Below are positions 9,997-16,918 of a stretch of DNA of 16,918 bases, one piece after another. The position numbers and the translations under genes were made by a program. The first letter of the stretch is position 1; each line of letters opens with the position of its first letter. Location of the stretch: NCBI GenBank assembly GCA_016789785.1, contig JAEUQE010000202.1:1-16918 (forward strand), in the 5' to 3' direction. Source of the stretch: Bryobacterales bacterium. GTDB lineage: Bacteria; Acidobacteriota; Terriglobia; Bryobacterales; Bryobacteraceae. Under the pieces are notes generated by a model. It did no database searches. It was not told the origin of the DNA and worked only from the letters and a program-made list of their open reading frames with translations.

Positions 9997-10467
9997 TCAT
10001 TGTTTGTCGAAGGCGATCGTGATATTGAAGTCGCCCTGCGGAGTCTTGAGCGTGGACTCCACCTTCATGGATTTACCATCTGCCCCCATGCTCCAGCGGT
10101 CTGTTTGCGTAATCTCCATCGACTGAATGGTGCGCTTGGATTCTATGACCAATGCATCGCCATCCCACTTGCACGTGCCCTTCACTTCGCCACCGCGGGT
10201 TGTGTTGGTGACTTCTTTTCCATCGGTGGTGTACTTGAGTTCGCTGGTGATCTCACCCTGCGCGCCCGACTGCTGATTCTTGATTTGCAGTTCCGGATCT
10301 TCGTGCTTGATGGTACGGACCATCTTGGTTGGCGCTGGAATCGGGCCGAAGTCGCTCTTGGTGGCGTTCATGACCCACTCTCCGGAGAAGTTCGGTTTGG
10401 CGGCGAGGAACGCGGCACTGGAAAGAGCGGCGAGGCAGATCAACGCGACGCGGCGAATGACGGACAT
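9997..10467 (-). CDS. Small exported protein of unknown function, tandem paralog B
   Basis: This is a 156-residue protein with signal peptide MSVIRRVALICLAALSSAAFLA. The mature part opens AAKPNFSGEWVM and KSDFGPIPAPTKM, then ITSELKYTTDGKEVTN and CKWDGDALVIESK. It ends TPQGDFNITIAFDKQ. It aligns without gaps to the downstream gene, about half identical, so the pair arose by tandem duplication. The ATG at 10467 opens the signal peptide and has AGGAGGG about ten bases upstream. The reading frame continues upstream to 10674, but that extension is unlike any leader and overlaps the SDR gene. The stop at 9997 overlaps a possible ATG of paralog A. A lone cysteine (CKWDGD) is present here but not in A's mature part. 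Function unknown. Confidence 0.82.
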   Translation of the reverse strand: MSVIRRVALICLAALSSAAFLAAKPNFSGEWVMNATKSDFGPIPAPTKMVRTIKHEDPELQIKNQQSGAQGEITSELKYTTDGKEVTNTTRGGEVKGTCKWDGDALVIESKRTIQSMEITQTDRWSMGADGKSMKVESTLKTPQGDFNITIAFDKQ

Positions 10468-10499
10468 GGCGGGAAGTCCCTCCTGGAGACAACGCCCAG

Positions 10500-10505
10500 A
10501 GTATA
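10500..10505 (-). promoter_or_regulatory. Possible -10 box for the tandem small-protein operon
   Basis: TATACT (10505-10500, minus strand) matches the -10 consensus at 5 of 6 positions. It lies 32 bp before the ATG of paralog B, leaving room for the AGGAGGG ribosome site. The -35 at 17 bp (TTCATC) is weak. Confidence 0.35.
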
Positions 10506-10555
10506 GCGCATGCCTTTGCGAGGATGAATGAAAGTAACTTAAGGAAGCCCGCCGT

Positions 10556-11452
10556 TCACACAATGGAGCGCAGCGCGGCATCGAGATCGGCATACTGGAA
10601 GTTGTAGCCTGCCTGCCGCACCACCTCCGGCTCGACCCGCTGGCTGGCAAGCACCACGCTGGCCATCTCTCCATACATCGCCTTCAATGCGAAGACAGGT
10701 ACCGCAAACAACGTAGGCCGCTGTAACGCACGCCCGAGCGAGCGGGTGAAGTCTTCATTGCGAACCGGATTTGGCGACGTCGCGTTCACAGCCCCGGCCA
10801 ATTCCTCATTGTGCAACGCGAAGTGCAGCAGCCCCACCATGTCGTCGATGTGAATCCACGACATCCACATACGCCCATCGCCGAGCCTGCCGCCAACCCC
10901 CATTTTGAAAGGCGGAAGCATCTTCTCGATCGCACCGCCCCCCGCGCCAAGCACAATTCCGATGCGTAGCTTAACGATGCGCTGCACGTGCGCGGAGGCT
11001 TCGTCGATCGCCTTCTCCCACGCCACGCACACTTCCGGCAGAAAGCCCGACCCCGGCGCCGATGACTCCGTGAGCACTTCATCGCCACGCGACCCGTAGA
11101 AGCCAATGGCCGATGCAGCCACCAGCACCTTCGGCTTCACGGAGGCTTGCGCGATCGCCGCCACCAGGGCATTCGTGCCTTTCACGCGGCTCTCGCGGAT
11201 GCGATGCTTGATCTGCTCATTCCACTTCTGGGCGACCGGCTCACCCGCCAGATGAAGCACCACATCGGCTCCATTGACAGCCTCCACCGGCACGTCTCCC
11301 GACATCGCGTCCCACTCGCTGAAGCGGGCCCAACCGGTAAGCCCCGCTGGCTTTCGCCGCCCGAGCACGTGCAACTGATGCTCCTCAGCCATCAGTTTCT
11401 CGATGAGCTTTGTCCCGAGAAATCCGCTCGCGCCCGTCAGTGTGATCTTCAT
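10556..11452 (-). CDS. TIGR01777-family NAD(P)-binding epimerase-like protein (extended SDR, DUF1731 C-terminus)
   Basis: This is a 298-residue protein, the usual length for the family. The Rossmann motif TGASGFLG (6-13, G7-x2-G10-x2-G13) binds the dinucleotide. The family signatures follow: DVVLHLAGEPV (63-73), RIRESRVKGTNAL (84-96), SAIGFYG (114-120), RIGIVLGAGGGAI (163-175) and SWIHIDDMV (198-206). The C-terminal block from about 250 to 298 (ASQRVEPEVVRQAGYNFQYADL) is the DUF1731 region. The substrate of this family (YfcH-like) is unknown. The ATG at 11452 opens the Rossmann motif; a longer upstream frame lacks homology and overlaps the photolyase. The gene follows the photolyase by 28 bp on the same strand. 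From memory, such SDR genes often sit beside photolyase genes in other bacteria, which suggests a light- or flavin-related role. Confidence 0.9.
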   Translation of the reverse strand: MKITLTGASGFLGTKLIEKLMAEEHQLHVLGRRKPAGLTGWARFSEWDAMSGDVPVEAVNGADVVLHLAGEPVAQKWNEQIKHRIRESRVKGTNALVAAIAQASVKPKVLVAASAIGFYGSRGDEVLTESSAPGSGFLPEVCVAWEKAIDEASAHVQRIVKLRIGIVLGAGGGAIEKMLPPFKMGVGGRLGDGRMWMSWIHIDDMVGLLHFALHNEELAGAVNATSPNPVRNEDFTRSLGRALQRPTLFAVPVFALKAMYGEMASVVLASQRVEPEVVRQAGYNFQYADLDAALRSIV

Positions 11453-11480
11453 CGTGATTCGTGCCTCATGCCAGCGAGCC

Positions 11481-12899
11481 TCATTGTATGCGAAACGGAT
11501 CCTGCCCCGTCGTGGCGAGATGCTCGATCTCCCGCAGATACGCTTCCACGTTGGTCTTGCGGCGCATGCCGTCGTAGCCCATGTAGCGCAGCATGCCGAA
11601 GATCGGGCGCTCCGTCCACGGACGGTCATGTAGGCCGAAGCACCACAGGATGTTCGTGTAAGTGTTCGGATCGCGTCCATCCAGTGCATAGCGATCGTGC
11701 AGATAGATCATCGTGCGCAGCGCGTCTTCATGCGTCGCCGACCATTCGATGATCTTCTTGCCCCAGTACATGCGGTAGTAGCCGTGCACCTTGCCTCGCA
11801 GCAGCATTTCCTTTTGCGTCGCGTTCCAAAGGGGATCGTGGGTTTGGGCATGCTCGAACTGATCACGCGTGTAGACATGCTCACGATGGTCGCGATCGTG
11901 CTTCGCCATGGTTGCCCGTACCCAATCCGGAAGCACCTCAAAGGACTCCGGATTCTCGACATGCCGTGCGAAGTTGAAGGCCAACTCCCTCCGCACGATC
12001 AACTCTTCCAGAAACTCCTCGGCGATCAGCTTGTGCTCCTCAGCATACTCGCGGGCTGCCAGGGCGACTTCCAACGCACTGATCTGGCCGAAATGCAGAT
12101 ATGGGCTGATGTCGCTGGTCGCGTGTGCCGATGGCTCATTGCGCTCTTTCGCGTAACGGCGGAGCTTTGTCCGCAGAAACTCCAGCAGATGCTTCTCCGC
12201 AATGATGCGCCCGCCGCGAAAAGAAACGGATGGCTTAACACTGTGGTCGATCTCACAGGACGCAACAAGCTCCCCGATGTTGTCCTCCCTGACCACGGTA
12301 TGGAAGGCCGGGGCATGGAACTCCGGCAGAGCCTGATCGAAACTGCGATCGACCCGGACCTCGGGAGCAGGCTTCATGTATTGCGGCAGCAGGCGGTGGA
12401 TCTTCGGGCGAATCGTGTACGCGGCATACTCACGCTTATCGAGCACGGCCATCGGCACAATACAACTCGAATCCACCACGCAGTACGGCACATCGATCTT
12501 CCCTGGCACGCTCGCATTGTGACGCCGGGCAATGAACGTGGGATAGTCGTCGGTCACTACGGCGGCGGCCTCTTGCGCGAGCCGGTACAGTTGATCGTTC
12601 GCATCCTCCTTGCGCCGCCGCAGGTAGAACACATAGCCGATCCCCTTCGCACGCAGCCGCCTTTCGGTCTCAGGCACCGCTTCCAGCATGAACGTGTGAA
12701 GACGGTCATTCGCGTATGGATAGGAGCAGGTGATCGCCTCGTAGACCAGCAGTGGCAGCTTGCACCGGTTGGCGACATCCGAGGCATAAGCCAACGCATG
12801 ATTCGAGTCCGCACGCCGGTTCATCTGTGACCAGTAGAGGACGTAGCGGGCGCCGGACTTGGGCTGGCGGTCATTGAGGTAGCGAACTCGTTCCTTCAC
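11481..12899 (-). CDS. Class II CPD DNA photolyase
   Basis: Deoxyribodipyrimidine photolyase splits UV-induced cyclobutane pyrimidine dimers using reduced FAD and blue light. The 472-residue sequence matches class II enzymes throughout. It has the opening RVRYLNDRQPKSGARYVLYWSQ (4-25) and the Rossmann-like antenna domain to about residue 170. The FAD-binding helical domain then shows SPYLHFGQIS (265-274), ELIVRRELAFNF (299-310), HGYYRMYWGKKIIEW (372-386) and NTYTNILWCFGLHDRPWTERPIFGMLRYM (412-440). The last is the strongest class II signature. The start is a GTG at 12899 because an in-frame stop lies three codons upstream and the conserved N-terminus begins directly after it. Its Shine-Dalgarno (GAGAAG) is weak. 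It is divergent from the radical SAM gene, with 21 bp between start codons, and probably co-transcribed with the SDR gene downstream. Confidence 0.94.
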   Translation of the reverse strand: MKERVRYLNDRQPKSGARYVLYWSQMNRRADSNHALAYASDVANRCKLPLLVYEAITCSYPYANDRLHTFMLEAVPETERRLRAKGIGYVFYLRRRKEDANDQLYRLAQEAAAVVTDDYPTFIARRHNASVPGKIDVPYCVVDSSCIVPMAVLDKREYAAYTIRPKIHRLLPQYMKPAPEVRVDRSFDQALPEFHAPAFHTVVREDNIGELVASCEIDHSVKPSVSFRGGRIIAEKHLLEFLRTKLRRYAKERNEPSAHATSDISPYLHFGQISALEVALAAREYAEEHKLIAEEFLEELIVRRELAFNFARHVENPESFEVLPDWVRATMAKHDRDHREHVYTRDQFEHAQTHDPLWNATQKEMLLRGKVHGYYRMYWGKKIIEWSATHEDALRTMIYLHDRYALDGRDPNTYTNILWCFGLHDRPWTERPIFGMLRYMGYDGMRRKTNVEAYLREIEHLATTGQDPFRIQ

Positions 12900-12920
12900 A
12901 ACTTCTCAGGATGCCGCGTC

Positions 12921-14057
12921 ATGCCCAACCGCTACAATAAAAGGGCAGACCTTCCCATGCGAGCTTGGAACCGGGCGAAACTTCTCTGGGCCTACCTGAC
13001 GCGCAAGTCCGATGTGCGCGCGCTGCCGGTGGAGTACATCGTCGAGACCACGGCCAAGTGCAATCTCTATTGTCCGATGTGCCCTCGTGAGACCCACAGA
13101 CAACCCAAAGAGGACATGAGCGAGGACGTCTTCACGCGTTTGGTCCACGAGTCCGGGAGCAGTGCTGAGCATATGATGCTCATCGGTCTTGGCGAACCGT
13201 TTCTCGACCCCAAAATCTTCGAACGTATCGAGTACTGCGAAAAGCACAACATCTCCACTCTGCTTTCCACCAACGGCACCCTGCTCGACGAGAAAGCAGC
13301 CGAGCGCCTGCTCGCGACGCCTCTCAAGCACGTCACCATGAGTTTCGACGGCTCGACCAAGGAAAGCTACGAGTTCTACCGCAAAGGCGCGCGATTCGAG
13401 AAAGTGCGCGAGAACTTCGTTCGCTTCGCACGCATGAAGCACGAGCGGCGCGCCCCAGTGCAAGTGGTCGCGCAGATGGTGCGCATGGAGCGCAATGCCG
13501 GCGAAGTGGAAGAGTTCACGAAGTTCTGGAGCAATGTTCCCGGCGTCGACCTGGTGCGCGTTAAGGAAGACGAGACGAATCTGATGCGCCCCGATGCGGG
13601 CCACGCGGCAGCGGAGTGGAAACATCCCTGCCACTATTTGTGGCGCGGTCCGATGTATGTGAAACACAACGGCGATGTCTATCCGTGCTGCCAGAGCTAC
13701 ATGTTGGATGGCAAGCCCGTGGGAAACATCGGCCAGCAGGACCTCGGCGCGATCTTCAACTCTCAGGACATGCAGCAACTTCGCAAACTGCATGTGGAAG
13801 GCCGGGCCGGCGAAATCGGCATGTGTTCCCGCTGCTGCACCACGATTCCGCATCCCGTACTGGTGGCGGGAAGCCTGGTGTTTCACGGCGAGACCGTGCG
13901 CAAGATGCTGCCTCTGGTGGAGCGGCTGATCTACTACTCGAAGCTGCCGAAACGCTGGCTATCCCCGCCGAAGCCCTCCATGGCGCCGCCGAGGCGCGAA
14001 GAGCCCAAGAGCGAGGATTTCGTGCAGATCACTCCCAGCACACCGGACCGGGAGTGA
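12921..14057 (+). CDS. Radical SAM/SPASM-domain protein
   Basis: This is a 378-residue protein. The radical SAM cluster motif is C47-x3-C51-x2-C54 (CNLYCPMC), preceded by VEYIVETTAK. GLGEP (89-93) is the SAM-binding 'GGEP'-like motif, and LLSTNGTLL (114-122) and VTMSFDGSTKESY (138-150) are further barrel strands. A SPASM-like tail follows with C237, C256-C257, C302 and C305-C306, including NGDVYPCCQSY and GNIGQQDLGAIF. These can hold one or two auxiliary [4Fe-4S] clusters. The C-terminus (about 348-378) is Pro/charged and likely disordered. Relatives modify peptides, sugars or lipids; no precursor peptide or substrate gene is seen next to it. The ATG at 12921 has AGGA nine bases before it. 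An ATG at 12957 (MRAWNRAK) is the alternative; TACAAT at 12933-12938 could be its -10 box. Confidence 0.88.
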   Translation: MPNRYNKRADLPMRAWNRAKLLWAYLTRKSDVRALPVEYIVETTAKCNLYCPMCPRETHRQPKEDMSEDVFTRLVHESGSSAEHMMLIGLGEPFLDPKIFERIEYCEKHNISTLLSTNGTLLDEKAAERLLATPLKHVTMSFDGSTKESYEFYRKGARFEKVRENFVRFARMKHERRAPVQVVAQMVRMERNAGEVEEFTKFWSNVPGVDLVRVKEDETNLMRPDAGHAAAEWKHPCHYLWRGPMYVKHNGDVYPCCQSYMLDGKPVGNIGQQDLGAIFNSQDMQQLRKLHVEGRAGEIGMCSRCCTTIPHPVLVAGSLVFHGETVRKMLPLVERLIYYSKLPKRWLSPPKPSMAPPRREEPKSEDFVQITPSTPDRE

Positions 14058-14072
14058 GCGTTCTCCAAACTT

Positions 14073-14111
14073 GGTGACGCCGGCCTTTCGCCTGCCGGGC
14101 CAAGCGTCACC
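14073..14111 (+). terminator. Hairpin after the radical SAM gene (no U-tract)
   Basis: GGTGACGC (14073-14080) pairs with GCGTCACC (14104-14111), an 8-bp stem starting 15 bp past the stop at 14057. GGCC copies inside allow further pairing. No run of T follows, so it may be a processing or Rho-associated end rather than an intrinsic terminator. Confidence 0.35.
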
Positions 14112-14229
14112 GTCGTCGCATGTGCGGATGAGCCGCCTTCAAATCGCCGATCCAATTCTGGGTGACCGCCGGTCCGCCGCCACGGCCCCCGGCATGGGTT
14201 CGATACAAACGGCCGCTTCCCCGCAGTGC

Positions 14230-14258
14230 CGCGGTAACGCGGTAACGCGGTAACGCGG
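14230..14258. repeat. Octamer tandem repeat, CGCGGTAA x about 3.6
   Basis: The octamer CGCGGTAA occurs at 14230, 14238 and 14246 and is followed by a partial CGCGG ending at 14258. The array lies in the 273-bp gap between the convergent ends of the radical SAM and Ig-repeat genes, where I see no credible gene. Confidence 0.85.
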
Positions 14259-14264
14259 CTGTCA

Positions 14265-14293
14265 GCCGGCGTGAGCCTACCGCGCTCGCCGGC
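14265..14293. repeat. GC-rich bulged hairpin beside the octamer array
   Basis: GCCGGC (14265-14270) and GAGC (14273-14276) pair with GCTC (14284-14287) and GCCGGC (14288-14293). This gives a 10-bp stem with a 2-nt bulge (GT) and a 7-nt loop. It lies 37 bp from the stop of the Ig-repeat gene, so on the minus strand it may mark that transcript's end. There is no T-tract. Confidence 0.4.
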
Positions 14294-14330
14294 ACGGTGA
14301 TGGCTTGGCGATGACGGACGGCCAAGCCCG

Positions 14331-16918
14331 TTACTGGAAGTTCGCCGATGCAGCCGGCGACGTTCCCTGCGCATTGGTCAACGTTACTGTGACCGAACTG
14401 ATCGCGCTGGTATCGCCCTGCACGTTGAATTGCTGCGTCAGCGTGAACTGGCTGCCGAACGCCCGCGACTGCTCGCCCTGATACCAGGTCCTGGCCCCGT
14501 CGCCCAACTGAATGGTCAGCTCCGTGGTCTGGAGCGTACTTCCCGCAGCCGGCGTAAAGCGGAAGAGCGCCTGCGTGATCTCGCGCGTGGTGGCGTAACC
14601 GGTGATCTGCACCTCCAGCCCCGAAGCTACCCGCCGCGCCACCACCTGACGCACCACTGGAGCGCCACGAGCCAGCCGCGCCGTGATCGACGGCGCCGGA
14701 TCCGGCATGATGCTCTGCTCGCCCGACCGCAGGTTGGTCACCGCAAGCTGAATCGCGCCCGAGACCGTGCCGGTCTGCATCGCAAAGCCCGCCGGCAACT
14801 GCGCCGACGTGGCGTTCGCGGGAATCGTGAAATCGACCGTACGCCGACCGTTGGTGAACACAATCGCAGGATCATCCAGCGGCACGATTGCGTCGGAAGT
14901 GAACGTCAGCGTCAGCGTGCCGGTGATCGGCGCGGGATATGGAGCACCCAAGCTGACCGAAAGCCTCGGTTGCTGCGCTGCTTCCACGGATTCGCTCAAG
15001 CCGCTGAGCAGCACGCTCGGCGGACTCGGCAAACGCACCGTCAACGCCATGTTCGCAGTGGCGGTGCCCCGATTCGCATCACTCACCTGAACCGTGAAGT
15101 TGAAGCTCCCGGCAGCCGTGGGTGTCCCCGCAAGAATGCCCTGCGAGTTCAGCGTCAGGCCCGTGGGCAGCGCCCCCGTCGTAAGAGAGAACGTATAGGG
15201 CGCCAATCCACCCGTTGCCGAAACCGTCTGCACATAGGCAACTCCAGCCGTGCCCGCGGGCAGTGGCGACGCCGTGGTGATGCTCAGTGCGAGCGCGACG
15301 TTCAGCGTGAACGTCCGCGTCGCCGTCGCATTGGCGCCATCGGTCACTTGCGCAGTGAAGGTGAAGAGGCCCGCGTTGGTCGGCGTCCCGTTCAACTCAC
15401 CGCCCGTGGTCAACGTCACGCCGATGGGGAGCGCTCCGTTCAGCAACGTCCAGTTGTAAGGCGCGATGCCCCCTGTCGCACTGAGCGTTTCGCGATACGG
15501 CGCACGCACGCTGCCCGGAGGCAGTTGCGATGGCGTCAGAATCGAGAGCCGTCCGCCGATCGCGAGCGTGAACGCCTTCGTCACCGTCTGCTGCGTCGCG
15601 TCCGTCACCTGAATGATGAAACTGAAGCTGCCCACGGTGGTTGGCGTGCCCGAAATCAGGCCGCTCGACGGCGTCAGCGACAGGCCCGCCGGTAGCACAC
15701 CCACCGAGAGAGTCCAGGTATAAGGCGCCTGACCGCCGCTCGCCGCAAGTGCCTGCGAGTAAGCGACGCCTTCGATCGCGTTGGGAAGCGCGGTCGGCGT
15801 AGTGATACTGAAGCTGTCACCGATGATGATGGTGAACGCCCGTTGCGCCGAGGCCAAGGTCGCATCCTGAACCCGAAGACTGAAGTTGTAGATGCCGTTC
15901 TGCGTGGGTGAGCCGGCAATCGCACCCGTGGCCGCATTCAACGTCAGCCCCGGAGGTAACGATCCGACAACACTCCACTGCACCGCGCCAGTAGCGCCCG
16001 CGGCCGTCACCGTCTGATTGTAGGCGACACCCAACTGCCCGTTGGGCAACGTCTGCGTCACCACGGTCAGCGTGCTACCGATGGTGATGGAAAGCTGCCT
16101 CGTGGCGGTTTGCAGCGTGGAATCGACCACCTGCACCGTAAAGTTCGAGGTTCCGTTGGTGGTCGGCGTACCCGAGATCAAGCCGCCAGTTGTCATCGTC
16201 AATCCCACGGGTAGCGTGCCAGCGGTAATGCTCCACACAAAGCCCGTACCGGAGCCGCCCGCCGCGGTCATCGTGAAGGAGTACGCCTGCCCCGCCGACC
16301 CTCCAGGGAGTGCCGTGGTGGTGATCGTAAGGCCGGAGTTCACCGTCAGCGTCAGTTCGCGAGTTGCGCGGCCGCCCGCTGTGTCGGCCACCTGCACCGT
16401 GAACGTGTAGTTTCCGGGCACCGTGGGAGTCCCTGCCAACGCACCTGTGGAATTCGTAAGTCCGATTCCCGGCGGCAACTGGCCAGCCGTGAGGGTCCAC
16501 ACCAGTTGACCGGTTCCGCCGGAGGCCTGCAGGGTCGTGGTGTATGGTGTGCCAAGCGAGGCGCCTGGAAGCGACGGAGTCGTGATCGTCAACCCGGAAC
16601 CGCCGATCGTGAGCGACAGCGGCCGCGTTGCATTGGAGCCGCCGCCGTCGGCCACGCGCACGTTGAAGCTATAGGTGCCGCCCGTGGTCGGCGTACCGAA
16701 GAGTTGCCCTCCGGCGCTGACTCCCAACCCTGGGGGAAGCGTGCCCTCCGACGTCCACTGGTACGAACCCATGCCACCCGTGGCCTGCAGCGTCTGCGTG
16801 TAGAACGCGCCGACCGCGCCATTGGGCAACGTAGTGGTGACGATACTCAGCGTCGAGCCGGTTCCGCCGCCGATGGTGATGGTGAACTGCCGGTCAAAGA
16901 TCGCGCCCAGGCTGTCAC
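14331..16918 (-). CDS. Large multi-domain putative-Ig (He_PIG-type) surface protein, 5' end cut by window
   Basis: 861 residues are visible; the frame is open to the right edge, so the N-terminus and any signal peptide are missing. The visible part begins inside one repeat and then has seven complete units of 86-88 residues. The unit pattern is L(S/T)I-TT--LP-G--G--Y--T--A-GG---Y-W-L--G-LP-GL-L---G---GTPT--G---FTVQV-D---ATR-LTLTI. This is the putative-Ig/cadherin-like fold found in exported adhesins and large secreted proteins. A non-repetitive C-terminal region of about 230 residues follows (SPPSVLLSGLSESVEAAQQ to PAASANFQ) and may contain two more beta-sandwich domains. There is no LPxTG, membrane anchor or obvious catalytic motif. 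The stop is TAA at 14333-14331. A role at the cell surface or in the matrix is inferred from the repeats. Confidence 0.9.
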   Translation of the reverse strand, partial: DSLGAIFDRQFTITIGGGTGSTLSIVTTTLPNGAVGAFYTQTLQATGGMGSYQWTSEGTLPPGLGVSAGGQLFGTPTTGGTYSFNVRVADGGGSNATRPLSLTIGGSGLTITTPSLPGASLGTPYTTTLQASGGTGQLVWTLTAGQLPPGIGLTNSTGALAGTPTVPGNYTFTVQVADTAGGRATRELTLTVNSGLTITTTALPGGSAGQAYSFTMTAAGGSGTGFVWSITAGTLPVGLTMTTGGLISGTPTTNGTSNFTVQVVDSTLQTATRQLSITIGSTLTVVTQTLPNGQLGVAYNQTVTAAGATGAVQWSVVGSLPPGLTLNAATGAIAGSPTQNGIYNFSLRVQDATLASAQRAFTIIIGDSFSITTPTALPNAIEGVAYSQALAASGGQAPYTWTLSVGVLPAGLSLTPSSGLISGTPTTVGSFSFIIQVTDATQQTVTKAFTLAIGGRLSILTPSQLPPGSVRAPYRETLSATGGIAPYNWTLLNGALPIGVTLTTGGELNGTPTNAGLFTFTAQVTDGANATATRTFTLNVALALSITTASPLPAGTAGVAYVQTVSATGGLAPYTFSLTTGALPTGLTLNSQGILAGTPTAAGSFNFTVQVSDANRGTATANMALTVRLPSPPSVLLSGLSESVEAAQQPRLSVSLGAPYPAPITGTLTLTFTSDAIVPLDDPAIVFTNGRRTVDFTIPANATSAQLPAGFAMQTGTVSGAIQLAVTNLRSGEQSIMPDPAPSITARLARGAPVVRQVVARRVASGLEVQITGYATTREITQALFRFTPAAGSTLQTTELTIQLGDGARTWYQGEQSRAFGSQFTLTQQFNVQGDTSAISSVTVTLTNAQGTSPAASANFQ
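15027..16850 (-). repeat. Seven tandem ~260-bp coding repeats (Ig-like units)
   Basis: Going along the minus strand the units are 16850-16593, 16592-16332, 16331-16071, 16070-15813, 15812-15549, 15548-15288 and 15287-15027. Unit lengths are 258, 261, 261, 258, 264, 261 and 261 bp. Each starts with an LTITT-type strand and contains (S/T)GTPT or a close variant such as AGSPT in unit 4. The protein pattern is clear, but the units differ at many positions, so this is an old array rather than a recent DNA duplication. Confidence 0.88.

Noticed and set aside
10468..10674. N-terminal extension of small secreted paralog B
   Set aside because: The signal peptide starts at 10467 with a good ribosome site, and the extension overlaps the SDR gene.
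11453..11689. N-terminal extension of the SDR protein
   Set aside because: The Rossmann motif begins directly after ATG 11452, and the extension lies inside the photolyase gene in another frame.
11697..12830. Open 377-codon frame on the plus strand opposite the photolyase
   Set aside because: The photolyase frame carries all class II motifs; this one has none.
12906..13886. Open 326-codon frame on the minus strand opposite the radical SAM gene
   Set aside because: The opposite strand encodes a complete radical SAM protein with its motifs; this frame is a GC-rich codon-position shadow with no recognisable domain.
14230..14258. CRISPR array
   Set aside because: The repeats are 8 bp, contiguous and without spacers; this is a simple tandem repeat.
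14107..14325. Small minus-strand gene in the convergent spacer
   Set aside because: It runs through the octamer array and hairpins, has no ribosome site or recognisable product, and is Arg-rich.
14430..15695. Open 421-codon frame on the plus strand opposite the Ig repeats
   Set aside because: It is Arg-rich, with no domain, and lies antisense to clear periodic Ig units.

Overview
The window is a GC-rich, gene-dense bacterial chromosome segment. It most likely comes from an acidobacterium related to Solibacter/Bryobacter. The main evidence is a PadR regulator coupled to an 896-residue MacB/FtsX permease of the ADOP type. Supporting evidence is a secreted beta-propeller (SBBP) protein, a very repetitive putative-Ig protein and small secreted paralogs. 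The phylum call is inference from gene content; there is no rRNA or other marker here.

Layout, left to right. 1-1152 (-) is the N-terminal part of a secreted SBBP-repeat protein that runs off the left edge. 1220-2491 (-) is a HupE/UreJ-like membrane protein, and 2551-3786 (+) is a divergent NHL-type beta-propeller protein. 3807-6497 (-) is the ADOP permease, preceded by padR (6494-6841), with an ATGA stop/start overlap between them. Just upstream of padR lies a 28-bp perfect palindrome plus a third half-site in 15-bp phase, superimposed on a good -35/-10 promoter. 6913-7746 (-) is an amidohydrolase, and 7982-9388 (-) is thiC. 9497-9973 and 9997-10467 (-) are two tandem paralogous small exported proteins, closed by an intrinsic terminator. 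10556-11452 (-) is a TIGR01777-type SDR protein downstream of a class II DNA photolyase (11481-12899, -). 12921-14057 (+) is a divergent radical SAM/SPASM protein. 14331-16918 (-) is a large multi-Ig protein cut by the right edge.

How the genes may work together. padR-ADOP looks like a self-regulated transport or efflux unit. The photolyase-SDR pair looks like an operon. The tandem small proteins form a two-gene secreted unit. thiC supplies the thiamine pyrimidine and shows no TPP riboswitch. The other genes appear to be independent units. I found no tRNA, rRNA, insertion sequence, CRISPR array, prophage or recognisable defence system. The features most worth a second look are the padR operator architecture, the tandem secreted paralogs and the hairpin/octamer-repeat intergenic regions.
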